DNA of 64,000 nt from an uncultured Eubacteriales bacterium (lineage in GTDB: Bacteria; Bacillota; Clostridia; Christensenellales; Aristaeellaceae): the NCBI GenBank assembly GCA_900548145.1, contig URJB01000010.1, forward strand, positions 1 through 64,000, given 5' to 3'. Of the stretch, positions 34,510 to 43,735 are shown piece after piece. A model generated the notes under the pieces. That model searched no databases. It saw only the letters and a program-made list of their open reading frames with translations, and was not told the origin of the DNA. Positions within the stretch are counted from its first letter, which is position 1. The number at the start of each line of letters is the position of its first letter. The translations under genes and the position numbers were made by a program.

Positions 34510-35358
34510 GTGAACAACGCTTGGGATCAGATCAAAAACCTGGTCTGGAACGTTTTCAATCGCCCCACCATTGCCGATGTGCTGGATATTTTTATCGTCG
34601 CCTATCTGATCTACAAGCTGCTGATGCTGACCAAGGAGACCCGGGCCAGCGCCGTTTTGAAGGGACTGGTCATGCTGATCGCAGCCAGCTGGATCAGTGA
34701 CCTTCTGGGCCTGACCGCCCTGAGCTGGGTCTTACAGAACGTGGTGGCCAACGGCGCGGTGGTGCTGGTGATCCTGTTCCAGCCGGAGCTGCGCAAGGCG
34801 CTGGAGCAGATCGGCCGGGGAGCCATCCGCGAGCGGGCCACGGGCAGCGAAAGCGCCCAGATCGTCTCCGAGATCACCCACTGTATGCTGAACCTGAGCC
34901 GCCGCCGGGTGGGCGCGCTGATCGTGATCGAACAGCGCATCGGCCTGAAGGACGTGGTGGAGACCGGTACGACCCTCAATTCCGAAATTTCCTCCGCACT
35001 GCTGGAAAATATTTTCGAGCCCAACACGCCCCTGCATGACGGCGCGGTGGTCATTCGCGGCAACCGCATCATGGCCGCTGCCTGCATCCTGACCCTGAGC
35101 GAAGGCAAGGGCATCAGCCGGGAACTGGGCACCCGCCACCGAGCTGCCATCGGTATTACCGAAACCACGGACGCTATCTCCCTCATCGTCAGTGAGGAGA
35201 CCGGCACCATCTCCGTGGCCCGGGAGGGTCATCTGACCCGCCATCTGGATCGTGCGGGACTGGAACAGGTGCTTACCTCCATTTATCAGCAAAAAGAGAC
35301 CGGCCTTCTGTCCAGCCTGCTGGAGAAAACCAAACGGCGAAAGGGGGACGCGGCATGA
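34510..35358 (+). CDS. cdaA: Diadenylate cyclase CdaA
   Basis: Makes the essential second messenger c-di-AMP from two ATP at the membrane. The 282-residue protein has three N-terminal membrane helices, then a DAC domain with the catalytic motif LHDGAVVI (near 177) and GTRHRAAIGITE (near 212). The start is uncertain: GTG 34510 (8 bases from GGAGG) is preferred over TTG 34504. The stop overlaps the cdaR start (ATGA). Confidence 0.96.
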   Translation: MNNAWDQIKNLVWNVFNRPTIADVLDIFIVAYLIYKLLMLTKETRASAVLKGLVMLIAASWISDLLGLTALSWVLQNVVANGAVVLVILFQPELRKALEQIGRGAIRERATGSESAQIVSEITHCMLNLSRRRVGALIVIEQRIGLKDVVETGTTLNSEISSALLENIFEPNTPLHDGAVVIRGNRIMAAACILTLSEGKGISRELGTRHRAAIGITETTDAISLIVSEETGTISVAREGHLTRHLDRAGLEQVLTSIYQQKETGLLSSLLEKTKRRKGDAA

Positions 35359-36695
35359 ATACCGAACCCAAGCGAAACGAGACCGGCAGCGTCCGTCAGG
35401 CGCTGCGTCAGGCGCCCGCCCGTTTTTTGCGGGTATGCCTGCATAACTGGGGCTGGAAACTGCTGTCCCTTTTTCTGGCGGTCTGCCTTTGGGCGGGCCT
35501 AATCACGCAGGATCCCACACTGACCCGGGAGCGGGTCTTCAACGACGTGCCCGTCACCGTCACCGGTACGGACACGCTGATCGGCAACGGGCTGATCGTG
35601 GTGTCCGGGTTGGAGGACGAGAATCTTTCCGTGCGGCTGCGGGCGGATGTGCCCCAGCGCTCCTATTCCAACGCACAGGCCTCCAACTATAACCCCCGGG
35701 TGGATGTGAGCCGCATCACCGAGACTGGCGAGCAGACCCTGCGCATTCAGACCTCCTCTACCACGACCTACGGCACCGTCACGTCCGTTTCGCCGGAAAG
35801 CCTGACCGTGGTGGTGGACGAGTATGTGACCAATTACCGCGTGCCGATCACACTGAACGTGACCGGCAGCGCGCCCGACGGATATTATGCCTCCACGCCT
35901 CAGCTGGCCCCCAGCACGGCGGCCGTCAGCGGCCCCCGCACCATTGTGGATCAGATCGCCAGCATCGTGGCGGATTATGACTTATCCCGGCTCAGCGCCA
36001 AGGAGGGACAGGTGCGTTCCGCCCTGTCCATGCGGGTGCTGGACGCGGACGGCAACGAACTGGACGGCTCCCTGCTGCGGGTGACCAACGCGGGCGTGAC
36101 CCTGCGCACCGTCACCGTGGAGCAGAATCTCTATCCCACCAAGACCCTGACCGTTTCCGATCTGGTTCGGCTGGAAGGCGAACCCGCCGCGGGCTATGAA
36201 GTCAAGAGTGTGACCATCACGCCCGTTACCGTGCTGGCCGCGGGCGACGGCACCGCGCTGGATACGCTGGACACCCTGTTCACCACTTCGGCCATCGACC
36301 TTGACGACCGCAGCGAGGGCTTCGCCACGGAGCTGAGTCTGCGCAAGCCGTCCACGGTGAATTATCTGAGCACCGATACCGTGACCGTACAGGTGGAGAT
36401 CGAGCCCATCATCACCACCCAGAGCTTCAGCGGAGTAAAGCTGTCCGTGCGCAATATCCCGGAGGGACTGTCCGCCGGACTGGCCCAGCGAACCATTGAC
36501 GTGGATGTGACCGGCCCGCAGAATGCGGTCTCCCGGCTGTCCGCCGCAAAGATGTCCGCCTATGTGGACGCCTCCGGCCTGACGGTAGGCGAATACGCCC
36601 TGCCGGTCATGCTGGTGCTGGACGCGGACGACCCGGACACCCTGACCTGGACGGCTACGCCCTCCAAGGCCAGCGTCACGCTTCTGACCAAATAA
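35355..36695 (+). CDS. cdaR: CdaR, YbbR-domain regulator of CdaA
   Basis: The 446-residue protein has one N-terminal membrane helix (LLSLFLAVCLWAGLI, near 37-51) and four YbbR repeats facing outward. It is coupled to cdaA by a four-base overlap, as in Bacillus and Listeria, where CdaR modulates cyclase activity. glmM, which often follows, is absent here. Confidence 0.93.
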   Translation: MNTEPKRNETGSVRQALRQAPARFLRVCLHNWGWKLLSLFLAVCLWAGLITQDPTLTRERVFNDVPVTVTGTDTLIGNGLIVVSGLEDENLSVRLRADVPQRSYSNAQASNYNPRVDVSRITETGEQTLRIQTSSTTTYGTVTSVSPESLTVVVDEYVTNYRVPITLNVTGSAPDGYYASTPQLAPSTAAVSGPRTIVDQIASIVADYDLSRLSAKEGQVRSALSMRVLDADGNELDGSLLRVTNAGVTLRTVTVEQNLYPTKTLTVSDLVRLEGEPAAGYEVKSVTITPVTVLAAGDGTALDTLDTLFTTSAIDLDDRSEGFATELSLRKPSTVNYLSTDTVTVQVEIEPIITTQSFSGVKLSVRNIPEGLSAGLAQRTIDVDVTGPQNAVSRLSAAKMSAYVDASGLTVGEYALPVMLVLDADDPDTLTWTATPSKASVTLLTK

Positions 36696-36718
36696 TTTTT
36701 CGGGAAAGGGGCCGGTGA

Positions 36719-37819
36719 ATGAACGGCTTTACCAATTCCATTCTGTCGCTGCTGCTGAGTTGGATCCGGCTGCTGATCGGCCAGATCTGGGCTGCACTGA
36801 ACAGTGAAAACGGCAGCCGCGCACTTTCCTTTCTTCAGAGCAACTGGAAATTTCTGGTGGTCTGTCTGGCGGTGGGCGGCTTTGTGGCCGACCGGCTGGT
36901 ATATTTTCTGCGCTGGCGACCCGACACCGTCTGGCGCAACCGCCGCAAGGCCCGCCGCTCCCAGCGCCGGCAGGATTTCTCTCATGAATACGTCCCTACG
37001 GTGGAAAATCCCCATCCCGTTCCGCCTGCCCAGTGGGAGGAACCCCTGCCGGAGGAGGAACCCACTATGGTCTACCGGGGCGGCAATCCTTCCTACGTTG
37101 CTTCGGGCTATCTGCCCCGGGAGGAGCACCGCGCCGTACAGGACGAGCACTGGCAGCAGAACCCGTCCGCCCCGGCGCAGCCCCAGCAGGCGACTTGGGC
37201 GGTGCCCAATGAAAGCGCCGGTTTTGACCCGGTCTTTGACGAGGATCTGGGTGGATGGGAGCACGGCGACACGCTGGTGCGCCCGGACACGATTCAGCAG
37301 GCGGCGCAGGGCATGGAGCAGACCTTCGGCGCTGCCCAACCAGAGCCGTTGAACTACATCCGGGATATGCAGGCGGGTTTTGCCCGTCCCCTGCCGCCGG
37401 AGCAGCTTTACGCCGCTCCGCAGACGCAAAATGTGTCTGCGCCAAACGGTTACACGCCCAACGAACCAAATGCTCAGCCCTATGAAAACAACGCGCCCAT
37501 CCATCCCGGTTTGGACGCGGCCAGCTTTCAGCGCAACATCGGCTGGAATCCGTCCGACACGGCCCCGCAGGAGCCTGCGCCCGACTTTTACTCCTTTGCC
37601 GACGCGGAACGCTCCCGGGTGGAGAGCGCACAGGCCAAACCTCGCAATCCCTTTGCGGCGCTGGCCCGTAAGGCCCGCGATTTCGTGGGTGTGGATGCGG
37701 AGGACGACACCCGTTCCATCCATGACTGGCAGCCTACCGTGCCTGTGCACAAGGCATTCCGCGAACCGGTCTATCCCAAGAATCCCAACAACCATCAGCA
37801 GGAAGGGCCTTCGGCATAA
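36719..37819 (+). CDS. Hypothetical membrane protein with long disordered tail
   Basis: Not recognised. The 366-residue protein has a hydrophobic N-terminal region (about 1-25 and 43-62), then a basic patch (RRKARRSQRRQ). A Pro/Gln/Asn/Glu-rich tail of about 270 residues is probably disordered and cytoplasmic. It follows cdaR by 23 bases, in the position often held by glmM, and is likely co-transcribed with cdaA-cdaR. Confidence 0.7.
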   Translation: MNGFTNSILSLLLSWIRLLIGQIWAALNSENGSRALSFLQSNWKFLVVCLAVGGFVADRLVYFLRWRPDTVWRNRRKARRSQRRQDFSHEYVPTVENPHPVPPAQWEEPLPEEEPTMVYRGGNPSYVASGYLPREEHRAVQDEHWQQNPSAPAQPQQATWAVPNESAGFDPVFDEDLGGWEHGDTLVRPDTIQQAAQGMEQTFGAAQPEPLNYIRDMQAGFARPLPPEQLYAAPQTQNVSAPNGYTPNEPNAQPYENNAPIHPGLDAASFQRNIGWNPSDTAPQEPAPDFYSFADAERSRVESAQAKPRNPFAALARKARDFVGVDAEDDTRSIHDWQPTVPVHKAFREPVYPKNPNNHQQEGPSA

Positions 37820-37867
37820 GGCCTTTCTTTTATGCCCCGGAGTCTATGTTTTGAACGGAGGTTCCCC

Positions 37868-39226
37868 ATGAGCGAAGCCTATCCCCTGCCGCCGGTTTTT
37901 CAGGAGCGGATCCGCGCCCAGCTGGGAGCAGAAGCGGACGACTATTTTGCCGCGCTGGCCCAGCCCTATGTGCGCGGGCTGCGGCTCAATCCCCGCAAGC
38001 CGCTGGCCGATCCTGCCGCCCTGATCGAAGGGCTGGGGGAGCCGGTGCCGTGGCAGCTCCGGACGGGGCGTTATCTGTCGCAGGAAAGCACGGCGGGCGC
38101 ACAGCCCCTACACGAAGCCGGGGCGTACTATATTCAGGAACCCAGCGCCATGGCGGCGGTGGCAGTGCTGTCTCCCCGGCCCGGCGAACGGGTGCTGGAT
38201 CTCTGCGCCGCCCCGGGGGGAAAGAGCACCCAGATCGCCGACGCGCTGGAGGGTCGGGGGCTGCTGGTCAGCAACGAGCCGGTACCGAGCCGTGCGAAAA
38301 TTCTCAGCCGCAATCTGGAACGAATGGGCGTGACCAACGGGCTGGTCGTTTCTGCCGAGCCGGAGCAGCTCGCTCCCCGGTGGGCAGGATTTTTCGACGC
38401 GATTCTGGTGGATGCGCCCTGCAGCGGCGAGGGCATGTTCCGCCGCCACCCGGAGACCCGCGCCGAATGGACGGAGCAGTCCCCGGCAGGATGCGCGGCC
38501 CGGCAGAAGCGCATTCTGACCTCCGCATGGGCCATGCTTCGCCCCGGCGGGCGGCTGGTCTATAGCACCTGCACCCTGAATACCGAGGAAAACGAAGGGG
38601 TGATTGACTGGATGCAGCAGGCGTTTTCCGACTGCGAAACCGCCGCGTTTACCCTTCCTGCCGGGGAAGGGGCGGAACTGGACGCGCCTGGCGGGACGCT
38701 GCATCTCTATCCCCACCGGGTCAAAGGGGAAGGGCATTTTGTGGCTTTCCTGCGCAAGCGCGGCGACGAACCGCACGCGTCCGCGCTTGCTCCGGGGGAT
38801 GCTCTGGCCAAGCCGGACAAGCCGCTTTTACAAGCCTACGATGCCTTTGCCAAAGCCGTCGGCGCGGCGTTGCCGGCCGCCAATGCCCGTTTAGGAGACG
38901 CGCTGCTTTCCGCGCCGGAGCTGCCGCCCTTACAGGGGGTCAGGGTCTTACGGGCCGGGGTACAGCTGGGGGCTTTGAAGGGCAAGGTATTTCAGCCCGA
39001 TCACGCATTGGCGCTGGCAATGAGCCCGACTGCCGGATTCCCATCGTTTTCTGTTTCCCCGGCTGAAGCCCGGGCGTATCTCCGGGGCGAGGTGCTTCCT
39101 TGCCCGGACTCCTTCTCCGGGTTTTATCTGGTCTGCTACGAATCTCTCCCCTTAGGGTTTGCCAAGGCCTCCAACGGCCAGCTCAAAAACCACTACCCCA
39201 AGGGCCTTCGGCAGCAGCAGGGGTAG
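37868..39226 (+). CDS. rsmF: rRNA cytosine-C5 methyltransferase, RsmF/NOL1-NOP2-Sun family
   Basis: The 452-residue protein has the SAM site LDLCAAPGGKSTQIA, conserved Cys185 in DAPCSGEGMFRRHPE and the catalytic Cys235 in STCTLNTEENE. The C-terminal half ends with an RsmF-type RNA-binding motif (LPLGFAKASNGQLKNHYPKG). It modifies 16S rRNA. The ATG at 37868 has CGGAGG six bases upstream. The final residues QQG and the TAG stop are contributed by a dispersed repeat. Confidence 0.92.
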   Translation: MSEAYPLPPVFQERIRAQLGAEADDYFAALAQPYVRGLRLNPRKPLADPAALIEGLGEPVPWQLRTGRYLSQESTAGAQPLHEAGAYYIQEPSAMAAVAVLSPRPGERVLDLCAAPGGKSTQIADALEGRGLLVSNEPVPSRAKILSRNLERMGVTNGLVVSAEPEQLAPRWAGFFDAILVDAPCSGEGMFRRHPETRAEWTEQSPAGCAARQKRILTSAWAMLRPGGRLVYSTCTLNTEENEGVIDWMQQAFSDCETAAFTLPAGEGAELDAPGGTLHLYPHRVKGEGHFVAFLRKRGDEPHASALAPGDALAKPDKPLLQAYDAFAKAVGAALPAANARLGDALLSAPELPPLQGVRVLRAGVQLGALKGKVFQPDHALALAMSPTAGFPSFSVSPAEARAYLRGEVLPCPDSFSGFYLVCYESLPLGFAKASNGQLKNHYPKGLRQQQG

Positions 39227-39433
39227 TACCCCTGCACCCCGGACTGCGCGCTATGCGCGCAGGGGCACACGAGGGAAAGCCGGTTGGCTGCAGAGCTACC
39301 GCCGCTCGGCAAGGGGCAGTGCCCCTTGACCCCACACCGCGCCTATAGGGCGCGGGACGCTCGAGAGAAAGCGGGTTGGCTGCGGAGCTACCGCCGCTCG
39401 GCGAAGGACCTCGCGGCTCGCGGGTCTGGTGTG
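39212..39433 (+). repeat. Dispersed GC-rich hairpin repeat, copy C (tandem double unit)
   Basis: Unit 1 begins in the 3' end of rsmF with AGGGGTA-G-TACCCCT (39219-39233), which contains the gene's stop TAG. Unit 2 begins with AGGGGCA-G-TGCCCCT (39312-39326). Each then has a GCGC-type hairpin, GGTTGGCTGC, GAGCTACCGCCGCTCGGC. The array ends CCTCGCGGCTCGCGGGTCTGGTGTG, as in copy A. No gene lies between 39227 and 39483. Confidence 0.8.
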
Positions 39434-39483
39434 GATTTTTTGCTATCAGTTAAGGTCCTCCCCGCCATAAATTGCTCCCTCGT

Positions 39484-39756
39484 CTAATCATCTACCCATT
39501 CCATATCCTGTTCAACATCCCAGAAAGATTTTCCGTTCCAGATTTTAGCTTCTAAGAATGCTTCAACTGGATAATGCGTTGCGTTCCCTTTCCAGATATG
39601 CTTTTCTCCATTGTCTGTCATTTCGTATAAGCAGAGATCAAGACTGCCGTTATTCGTCCATCCTTCCAGAAAGTATTTTTTTCCTTCATAGAGAAAACAA
39701 AGCTCATCTCCATAATGAATGTGATCAACAAACTCACGAACATCACCATTTTTCAA
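39484..39756 (-). CDS. Small hypothetical protein, AT-rich island
   Basis: Not recognised. A 90-residue protein rich in Trp, Tyr and Asp (EFVDHIHYGDELCFLYEGKK ... FWDVEQDMEWVDD), with a beta-rich look. I place the start at TTG 39756, 7 bases behind AAGGGGGG. A longer reading to 39867 would use out-of-frame sequence of the neighbouring pseudogene. Base composition is much more AT-rich than the flanks, indicating transfer. A degraded paralogue lies immediately upstream. Confidence 0.6.
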   Translation of the reverse strand: MKNGDVREFVDHIHYGDELCFLYEGKKYFLEGWTNNGSLDLCLYEMTDNGEKHIWKGNATHYPVEAFLEAKIWNGKSFWDVEQDMEWVDD

Positions 39757-39799
39757 TTTTAGGCCCCCCCTTAAAGTAAATGAAATATAAATTACATCC

Positions 39800-40036
39800 T
39801 TAGTCATCCACCCACTCAATATCTTGTTCGGCATCCCAGAATATTTTTCAGTCAAAGAGAGGTGCATCTATAAAAGCCTGCTTACACTGTTCAATAGTGG
39901 CGGCATCATGGCTCCATAGTTCTTTGTTGTTTGCTGGTTGATATTGTATAACTTCCATGTGTACTGTATTTGAATCAGGCATATAACCCTGAAACCAGTA
40001 TTTTATTCCTTTGTAAATATAAATGGTATCTTTGAT
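39800..40036 (-). pseudogene. Decayed paralogue of the small gene at 39484
   Basis: Translating the minus strand gives KDTIYIYKGIKYWFQGYM, then PLFD, an in-frame TGA (39848-39850), then KIFWDAEQDIEWVDD and TAA. The ending closely parallels the intact neighbour (KSFWDVEQDMEWVDD). The first 20 or so residues and a start codon are missing; an upstream in-frame TAA lies at 40037-40039. Confidence 0.7.
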
Positions 40037-40058
40037 TTAATAATTGAATTGCCAATCC

Positions 40059-40370
40059 TTACTCCTCCCCGAATAGCGCATCAATCAGAGCTTTCTTTTC
40101 CTGATCCGTCATAGAAGAAGCATTTCTTGCAATCATACGGCGAACTTGGTGATAGTTGAACGCATCGTTCTCAATTCCCAAAAGATAATCGGACGTTGTG
40201 TGTAATGCAATTGCCATATTGGCAATTACATCTGGTTTTGGTTCTCGTGTTCCGGCAATATACCGTGACATAGCGGCTTCTGTAATACCGATTCGCTCAG
40301 CTAGTTCCTTCTGCTGAATTCCCTGCTTGCGCAGCATCTCGGATATTCTCTCTCCTAGTGCCTTGCCCAT
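40059..40370 (-). CDS. XRE/HTH_3 family transcriptional regulator
   Basis: The 103-residue protein has a Cro/CI helix-turn-helix at residues about 7-62 (GIQQKELAERIGITEAAMSRYIAG) and a short helical tail. AGGAGG lies eight bases before the ATG. The promoter carries palindromes that overlap the -10 and -35 regions, the usual form for an autorepressor. It lies in the AT-rich island with the small gene pair. Confidence 0.9.
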   Translation of the reverse strand: MGKALGERISEMLRKQGIQQKELAERIGITEAAMSRYIAGTREPKPDVIANMAIALHTTSDYLLGIENDAFNYHQVRRMIARNASSMTDQEKKALIDALFGEE

Positions 40371-40415
40371 AAGTATTTCCTCCTATCGTCAGGCCTCACT
40401 TATCAGCCTGATTTT

Positions 40416-40449
40416 ATTATACGTATAACTTACCAAAATGTCAAGTTAT
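40416..40449 (-). promoter_or_regulatory. XRE gene promoter with operators
   Basis: Minus strand TTGACA (40444-40439), 17 bases, TATAAT (40421-40416). The perfect palindrome TTATACGTATAA (40417-40428) covers the -10. The inverted arms ATAACTT (40425-40431) and AAGTTAT (40443-40449) flank the -35. Confidence 0.85.
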
Positions 40450-40542
40450 GCTGCAAAATCGAAACGATTTCAGACTTTATCAATGCGATTGCTAGTAATC
40501 ATTCACTTCAGTCTTTTGCCCCCAGCTAGGCGATGTGGAAAA

Positions 40543-40576
40543 GAAAAGCCCGGCAGCATTTTGCCGGGCTTTTTCA
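40543..40576 (-). terminator. Terminator of the GH127-like/dus/secreted-protein operon
   Basis: AGCCCGGCA (40547-40555) pairs with TGCCGGGCT (40562-40570), with T-rich sequence after it on the minus strand. Confidence 0.85.
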
Positions 40577-40587
40577 TGTAAATAGAA

Positions 40588-42093
40588 TCACTCGCCGATT
40601 TTCAGGTTGGAAAGCAGCGCGTCGCTCCACAGCGTTTGCCAGAGGGTGATCCAGTCACTTTCAGGCAGATCGGACAGGGAAACCGTTTCGGACGGAACGG
40701 CATCGGGCACCCAAGGGGTGCGGGTGGTTCCGTTGAGGGTGAAAGTGCGACCCGTCCGCTGGCCGCCGCCCACAGTCAGCACCGCGTTCAGCTCGGTGGC
40801 CGATTTCTGGGGGCTGTGGGAGGCAAAGGTCATATCCAGATTCAGGTCGTATTCGTCAAACTCCTGCGCGTCCGGGGTCTCCTGATCGGGGGTCAGGCTC
40901 AGCTCCCACTGGATGCGGCAGCTGTCCCGACCGTCGTCCTCCTTGCCGTTGGTGGTCTGGCTGCGGAAAAGGAAGGCCACGGCCAGCGGCTTTTCCTGCT
41001 CGCCGTCAGCCACGGTGAAGGCCGCTTCGCCGGTGGGCTGGCTGATCAGCGTCCCCTGAGTGACGCTCACGTCCGTCATGCTGCTATAGGTGAAATACCG
41101 CAGCGTAACCAGCCGCTCCTGACTTTCCACGGTAATCTCGCTGCTGGGTTCGCTGTCTTCCGTCGTGGTCAGGCTGTAGCCCAGCGTGACCGCGCCCATG
41201 TCCGGGTCGGAGTAGGGCATGGAGACCTTCAGCGACAGCAGGTCGCCCTTCAGGGAGACCGTTCGGTCGATGACCAGATCGTCCGCCAGCGGCAGCGCTT
41301 CCACCGCCGCAAAATAGTAGGGCTGCCATTCCGGGTTCAGATACAAGGCCGTCTGTTCCTCGCCGAAGTGATTTTTCAGTCGCTGGATCAGGTCTTCGTC
41401 CCCCAGCACGTCCAAAATCAGCTGCTTCAGCTGTGCCTTAACGTTGGAGGGCGCGATGCGGTACTGGGCGCTGAGCGTGCCGGTGCCGTCCTCCAGCTTG
41501 CCGATATCTGTGCGTCCCCGGTAGCCCTCCATCCAGATGTCCATCCGAGTCAGGCAGGTCTCCAGTGCGGGGGCCAGCCATTCGTCCGGCGTGTTCATCG
41601 AGGAAAGCAACGGCAGCATCCGCAGAAAGGAAACGGGAATGCCGTTTGCCTTGAGCGTGTCGGCCAGCAGAGTGTCCAGCGCTGCACCCGCGCTGCCCTC
41701 GCTTTGCTCGGTGCGGGCTCCATTCAGCTCGTACCACTGGCCGGACCAAAGGTCGGTCTGAAAACGCAGAGCCGGGTCTTCCCATTGAAAGCGGAAGGTA
41801 TTGCGGGCGGTCTCGCCGTCCATCAGCCGAAGATCCAGCCGCTGCTGCTCCACGGTCTCGCTGTTTTTCCGGGTGTGGATGTAGTCCCACTGGAAGGAAA
41901 GGGGCGCGTCGGCCCCGTCGGTCTGCACTTCCAGCGTGCCGGAAAAGCCGCTGCCCGCGTCCAGCTGCTTGATCAGCTTTTCCGCCACCGTGTAGCCCTG
42001 CAGGCTTTCGGCCAGCGCGCCAGTGCACAGGCACAGGCACAGGCACAGCGCCAGCGCGCCCCAGAAGCGGAGTAGTCCGTTCCGTTTTCCCAT
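40588..42093 (-). CDS. Secreted protein of unknown function (501 aa)
   Basis: Not recognised. The signal peptide (ALALCLCLCLCTGALA, cleavage near residue 28) lacks a clear lipobox. The mature part is beta-rich with many acidic residues and no enzyme motif that I can see. The start has AAAGGAGG with seven bases. It is the last gene of a four-gene operon and follows another large exported protein of similar build. Confidence 0.75.
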   Translation of the reverse strand: MGKRNGLLRFWGALALCLCLCLCTGALAESLQGYTVAEKLIKQLDAGSGFSGTLEVQTDGADAPLSFQWDYIHTRKNSETVEQQRLDLRLMDGETARNTFRFQWEDPALRFQTDLWSGQWYELNGARTEQSEGSAGAALDTLLADTLKANGIPVSFLRMLPLLSSMNTPDEWLAPALETCLTRMDIWMEGYRGRTDIGKLEDGTGTLSAQYRIAPSNVKAQLKQLILDVLGDEDLIQRLKNHFGEEQTALYLNPEWQPYYFAAVEALPLADDLVIDRTVSLKGDLLSLKVSMPYSDPDMGAVTLGYSLTTTEDSEPSSEITVESQERLVTLRYFTYSSMTDVSVTQGTLISQPTGEAAFTVADGEQEKPLAVAFLFRSQTTNGKEDDGRDSCRIQWELSLTPDQETPDAQEFDEYDLNLDMTFASHSPQKSATELNAVLTVGGGQRTGRTFTLNGTTRTPWVPDAVPSETVSLSDLPESDWITLWQTLWSDALLSNLKIGE

Positions 42094-42121
42094 GGGTCGG
42101 CCTCCTTTGATGGCTTGAGCT

Positions 42122-43735
42122 TTACAGTCCCAGCAGGTTCAAAAACGCCTGATAATCCTCGTCGGACATGGAATCCGAAAGCAGCGCGGAGTCGCCGTCC
42201 GGCAGCGCCGCCAGCGTGGGGAGCAGCTTGCCCGCCGCCCGTTGGAACAGCTCGCCCTGCAGCGCCGCCAGCGCGGCTGCGTCGGCAGTGTCCAGATCGA
42301 CGGTCATCAGGGTGGAGGGGGCGGTGTATTCCGTCACGCCCACGGGCGTTTCGCCTACCTGATAGGAGCCGGACTGCATGGCCTGCAGTGTGTCCGTGTT
42401 CTGCTGCACGCTGGAGCCGTCGATGGTGATCTGCACGGTGGGGGCGGAGTCGTCGCTGCTGCTGGCAGCGGCCAGTGCCTGCACCGGGTCGAAGGACGTA
42501 TCGCCGAAGTGAAGCACATATTCGCCTGCGGGAGTTTTGCCGTTCAGCCGGGCCACGTTGACTGTGCCGCTGAGCACGCCGCCCGCCCATTTCAGCTCGG
42601 GCACCAGCTCGGTGGAGGTAGTGGAGCTGGTCTTTTCCTTGGAATCCTGCTGCTTGACGGTGTCCACGATGCTGCCGGACACCGCTGTGCCGCCGTCCGC
42701 GTCCCGGCCGGTAAGGTCGTATTTCCGGGTGGTGGTCAGGGTCAGCTTGCCTTCCTTCAATTCCAGCGAGCTCTGGACGGTCAGCTTCCGCCCGTCCTCA
42801 CTGACGGACTGGCTGCGGCTGGCTTCCGCCGTCCGCTTGTCGATCTTCCCCTTGGGCCGGTTGAATTCCAGCTTGTAGGTGTCCGTATCATTGCCGTTTT
42901 CGCCCCGGGCGAAGGCCCACTGGTAGGCGATGGTATAGTTGACGTCCTCGATGGCCGCGTTGCCCTTGATGTAGACGGCAAGATCGTCCCCATCCTCGGC
43001 GGTGCGGTACAGGGCTACGGTAAAGCCCTTTTTAAGGGTCAGGCTTTCCATTTGCTGGCGGAAGGCTTCGTCCATGCCGCAGGACAGCACCGCCGCGATC
43101 TGGGGTTTGAGGGCCTCGGCCTGTTCGGCGGTCAGCTTGGCCAGCCGCACCCATTTGCCCTTGCCCACGTTTTTGATCGTGTAGTTGGCTTTCTTTTCCT
43201 CGGCATAGGGCTGGATCCCGTCGGTCAGCTGGCGGTAGCAGGCTTCCGCCTCGGTCAGGGCCACGTTCAGGTCAAAGGAACCGCCGGGCAGCGCGTCCGT
43301 GCCTTCTTCTGCCGGTTCAGCGGTCTCGTCCTCCGGGAAGAGCGCGTCCAGCGCGTTTTGGGCGGAGGTCAGCTCCCGGTTGGGCAATAGCTCCGTCCGA
43401 AGCACGGAGCGGCCGTTTTCCTGCGTCTCCTCCAGCGTGAACAGACTGTCCCCGTCCACCGAAATGCCCATGGAGGTATCATTCCCGCTGACGCGGCCCT
43501 CCACGGTGATATGCTTGAGCACGTTGTTGAGCAGGGTCAGGGTGCTGTCGTTATAGGGCAGCAGGTTCTTGATCTCGTAGCTGACGGAGAGCTGCGCTTC
43601 GTCACCCTCGATCCACGGGGACAGCAGATTGACCATGTCCAGCGCGTCCGCTTTGGCCGGGGCAGCGCCCGCCGTCAGGCAGAGGCACAGGATCAGCGCC
43701 AGCGCCTTCGCCGCTCTTTTGATTGCGTTTTTCAT
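42122..43735 (-). CDS. Secreted protein of unknown function (537 aa)
   Basis: Not recognised. A signal peptide ends near LTAGAAPAKA (residue about 30). The mature part has many beta-prone, Ser/Thr/Asp-rich segments and an acidic spacer (EDETAEPAEEGTD). The ATG at 43735 overlaps the dus stop by four bases and has AGGAGG upstream. An open frame continues upstream to 44869 but there it merely shadows dus. Confidence 0.78.
   Translation of the reverse strand: MKNAIKRAAKALALILCLCLTAGAAPAKADALDMVNLLSPWIEGDEAQLSVSYEIKNLLPYNDSTLTLLNNVLKHITVEGRVSGNDTSMGISVDGDSLFTLEETQENGRSVLRTELLPNRELTSAQNALDALFPEDETAEPAEEGTDALPGGSFDLNVALTEAEACYRQLTDGIQPYAEEKKANYTIKNVGKGKWVRLAKLTAEQAEALKPQIAAVLSCGMDEAFRQQMESLTLKKGFTVALYRTAEDGDDLAVYIKGNAAIEDVNYTIAYQWAFARGENGNDTDTYKLEFNRPKGKIDKRTAEASRSQSVSEDGRKLTVQSSLELKEGKLTLTTTRKYDLTGRDADGGTAVSGSIVDTVKQQDSKEKTSSTTSTELVPELKWAGGVLSGTVNVARLNGKTPAGEYVLHFGDTSFDPVQALAAASSSDDSAPTVQITIDGSSVQQNTDTLQAMQSGSYQVGETPVGVTEYTAPSTLMTVDLDTADAAALAALQGELFQRAAGKLLPTLAALPDGDSALLSDSMSDEDYQAFLNLLGL

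Noticed and set aside
39757..39867. N-terminal extension of the 90-residue island protein
   Set aside because: This stretch is an out-of-frame reading of the neighbouring pseudogene tail; the ribosome site fits the TTG at 39756.
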